Below are positions 63,360 to 64,000 of a DNA stretch of 64,000 bases, piece after piece. Origin of the DNA: Aquabacterium sp. (GTDB taxonomy: Bacteria; Pseudomonadota; Gammaproteobacteria; Burkholderiales; Burkholderiaceae_C). A program made the translations under genes and the position numbers. Under the pieces are notes generated by a model, which did not search any database, was not told where the DNA came from, and saw only the letters and a program-made list of their open reading frames with translations. Position 1 is the first letter of the stretch, and the number at the start of each line of letters is the position of its first letter. The stretch spans positions 271,502 to 335,501 of the forward strand of contig NZ_JACRAH010000001.1 of NCBI RefSeq assembly GCF_016234775.1. The letters run 5' to 3'.

Positions 63360-63857
63360 TTAGTTGGCTTGGGACGTGTCCAGGCTCTTGCTGAGCGCGA
63401 CTTGCTTGCGAGCTGCATCGTGAAAGCGCTGCGACGTGGTGGGTGCGCTGCTGTCCGTTTCATTCCAACGCTCGCGGAAGTCGAGCAAAAAAGCCTCGTC
63501 GCCATTGTCGCCCTCCTTGTGGCAGGCGATGTATTGCTCAAGCTCGCGTCGCAACTTGCCGTATCTGATGGCAGCAGCCTTGTGCTCGGTGCACTTCTCG
63601 GTGTAGCCCATGAATGTCTGCAAAGCAGCCAGAACCGCTGAGGCAACGCTGAGGAGACCGATGCCAATCTTGACCCATGCCTGAGGGGTGGCGTCGAGAC
63701 TGGCGAACACCGACGTACCAACCACGGTTCCCAGCACCACGGTTGGTATACCAAGACGTCGATGCATCTTTTCGCTGTGGTTGGATGCGAGGAACTGTTG
63801 GATGTGTGCGATGCGAATGCCCACCAACCATTGTTTCAGGAGATCTTCGGTATTCAT
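63360..63857 (-). CDS. SLATT domain protein (2TM effector-like)
   Basis: A 165-residue protein whose first 100 residues show the SLATT layout: a polar helix (LLKQWLVGIRIAHIQQFLASNHSEKMHRR, in part), two adjacent membrane segments (GIPTVVLGTVVGTSVFASL and WVKIGIGLLSVASAVLAALQTF) and a helical region with YTEKCTEHKAAAIRYGKLRRELE. SLATT proteins are predicted pore-forming effectors in nucleotide-signalling immunity systems (Aravind and co-workers). The start is ATG 63857, just two bases from an IS end, so its native upstream DNA is gone. No nucleotide cyclase gene is visible in the window. Confidence 0.8.
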   Translation of the reverse strand: MNTEDLLKQWLVGIRIAHIQQFLASNHSEKMHRRLGIPTVVLGTVVGTSVFASLDATPQAWVKIGIGLLSVASAVLAALQTFMGYTEKCTEHKAAAIRYGKLRRELEQYIACHKEGDNGDEAFLLDFRERWNETDSSAPTTSQRFHDAARKQVALSKSLDTSQAN

Positions 63858-63859
63858 GT

Positions 63860-64000
63860 TGAAGCGCCCCGGGTTTCGCGGAGGCCAGTTGGTTTAAGTC
63901 AGACGGTCGCGGCCTGACCAGCGCGTTGTTGGTGGTAGTTTGCCTCGAATTCAGCGGGCGGGACATTACCAAGTGGCCCCATCAATCGATGGTGATTGAA
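63860..64000 (-). mobile_element. IS3-family insertion sequence, right end (runs off window)
   Basis: The element ends at 63860 with the terminal inverted repeat TGAAGCGCCCCGGGTTTCGC (read from the outside on the plus strand), typical of IS3-family (IS51-type) ends with TG...CA. The transposase frame inside ends 39 bases from this tip. The other end and any target-site duplication are outside the window. Confidence 0.8.
63899..64000 (-). CDS. IS3-family transposase OrfB C-terminus (partial)
   Basis: 33 residues in frame to the stop at 63899: FNHHRLMGPLGNVPPAEFEA then NYHQQRAGQ. The N-x-x-R-x-H/M-G-x-x-G-x-x-P-P-x-E-F-E motif is the end of the rve integrase domain in IS3-family OrfB. The rest is beyond the window edge. 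Confidence 0.85.
   Translation of the reverse strand, partial: FNHHRLMGPLGNVPPAEFEANYHQQRAGQAATV

Noticed and set aside
61281..64000. A genomic island integrated at tRNA-His
   Set aside because: No integrase, no repeat of the tRNA 3' end and no second boundary are visible in the window; the tail includes arfB, an ordinary chromosomal gene.
1..64000. CRISPR arrays
   Set aside because: No regularly spaced direct repeats of 20-40 bases were seen on reading through, and no cas genes are present.

Overview
The window is high-GC bacterial chromosome, most likely from a betaproteobacterium of the order Burkholderiales (Comamonadaceae, Leptothrix or Aquabacterium-like). Supporting signs are the order accA-tilS-lysC-tRNA-Ser, the rimP-nusA-infB-rbfA-truB-typA operon, an Arg32-type EF-P beside its rhamnosyltransferase EarP, and a recurrent GGCTAAAAT-like -10 element. 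Genus cannot be decided from the sequence alone.

Layout. 1-9.1 kb holds accA (5' cut), tilS, lysC, tRNA-Ser, an HDOD protein, rdgC, a hydrolase, an M14 metallopeptidase and a lone sulfate-binding protein (sbp). 9.1-20.7 kb holds a cysB-type regulator meeting sbp stop to stop, a small periplasmic protein, an LD-carboxypeptidase, a four-gene peptide-type ABC importer with a fused double ATPase, and a GST/AraC-type divergent pair. 20.7-31.8 kb is core: fabI, then rimP through typA, then a 3-hydroxyisobutyryl-CoA hydrolase-like gene.

31.8-50.6 kb is the accessory heart of the window. A single 13-kb gene on the minus strand encodes a hybrid NRPS/PKS of about 4358 residues with the order A-T-KS-AT-T-AMT-C-A-T-C-A-T. 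Reading specificity residues by eye gives a proline code for the loading A domain (DVQYIAHVVK) and the same glycine-like code (DILQVGMVWK) for both later A domains. The AT carries the malonyl-type HAFH motif, there is no KR or DH, and an aminotransferase follows the ACP. The enzyme should therefore start with Pro, add one malonate, aminate the beta-keto group and add two Gly-like residues. There is no thioesterase. Downstream on the same strand lie two unusual alpha/beta hydrolases (Cys and Arg at the nucleophile elbow) and a JmjC/cupin-like putative oxygenase. Next to them are an SGNH hydrolase, a TIGR04325-like methyltransferase and an Sfp-type phosphopantetheinyl transferase. The 447-bp region upstream of the synthetase has two long inverted repeats and a 14-bp palindrome. 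I do not recognise this cluster as that of any known compound.

50.6-61.4 kb returns to core: acpS, dusA, a REC-GGDEF diguanylate cyclase, efp, earP, uvrC, a lipoprotein paralogous to the periplasmic protein near 10.5 kb, pgsA, HU, tRNA-Val, ppiD and tRNA-His. 61.4-64 kb is a variable tail on the minus strand: an AP2-like hypothetical protein, a 50-residue Lys-rich protein, a CWC zinc-ribbon-like protein, arfB, and a SLATT (2TM effector) gene paired with a DUF2185/Imm33-like gene. The end of an IS3-family element lies 2 bp upstream of the SLATT start codon and runs off the window.
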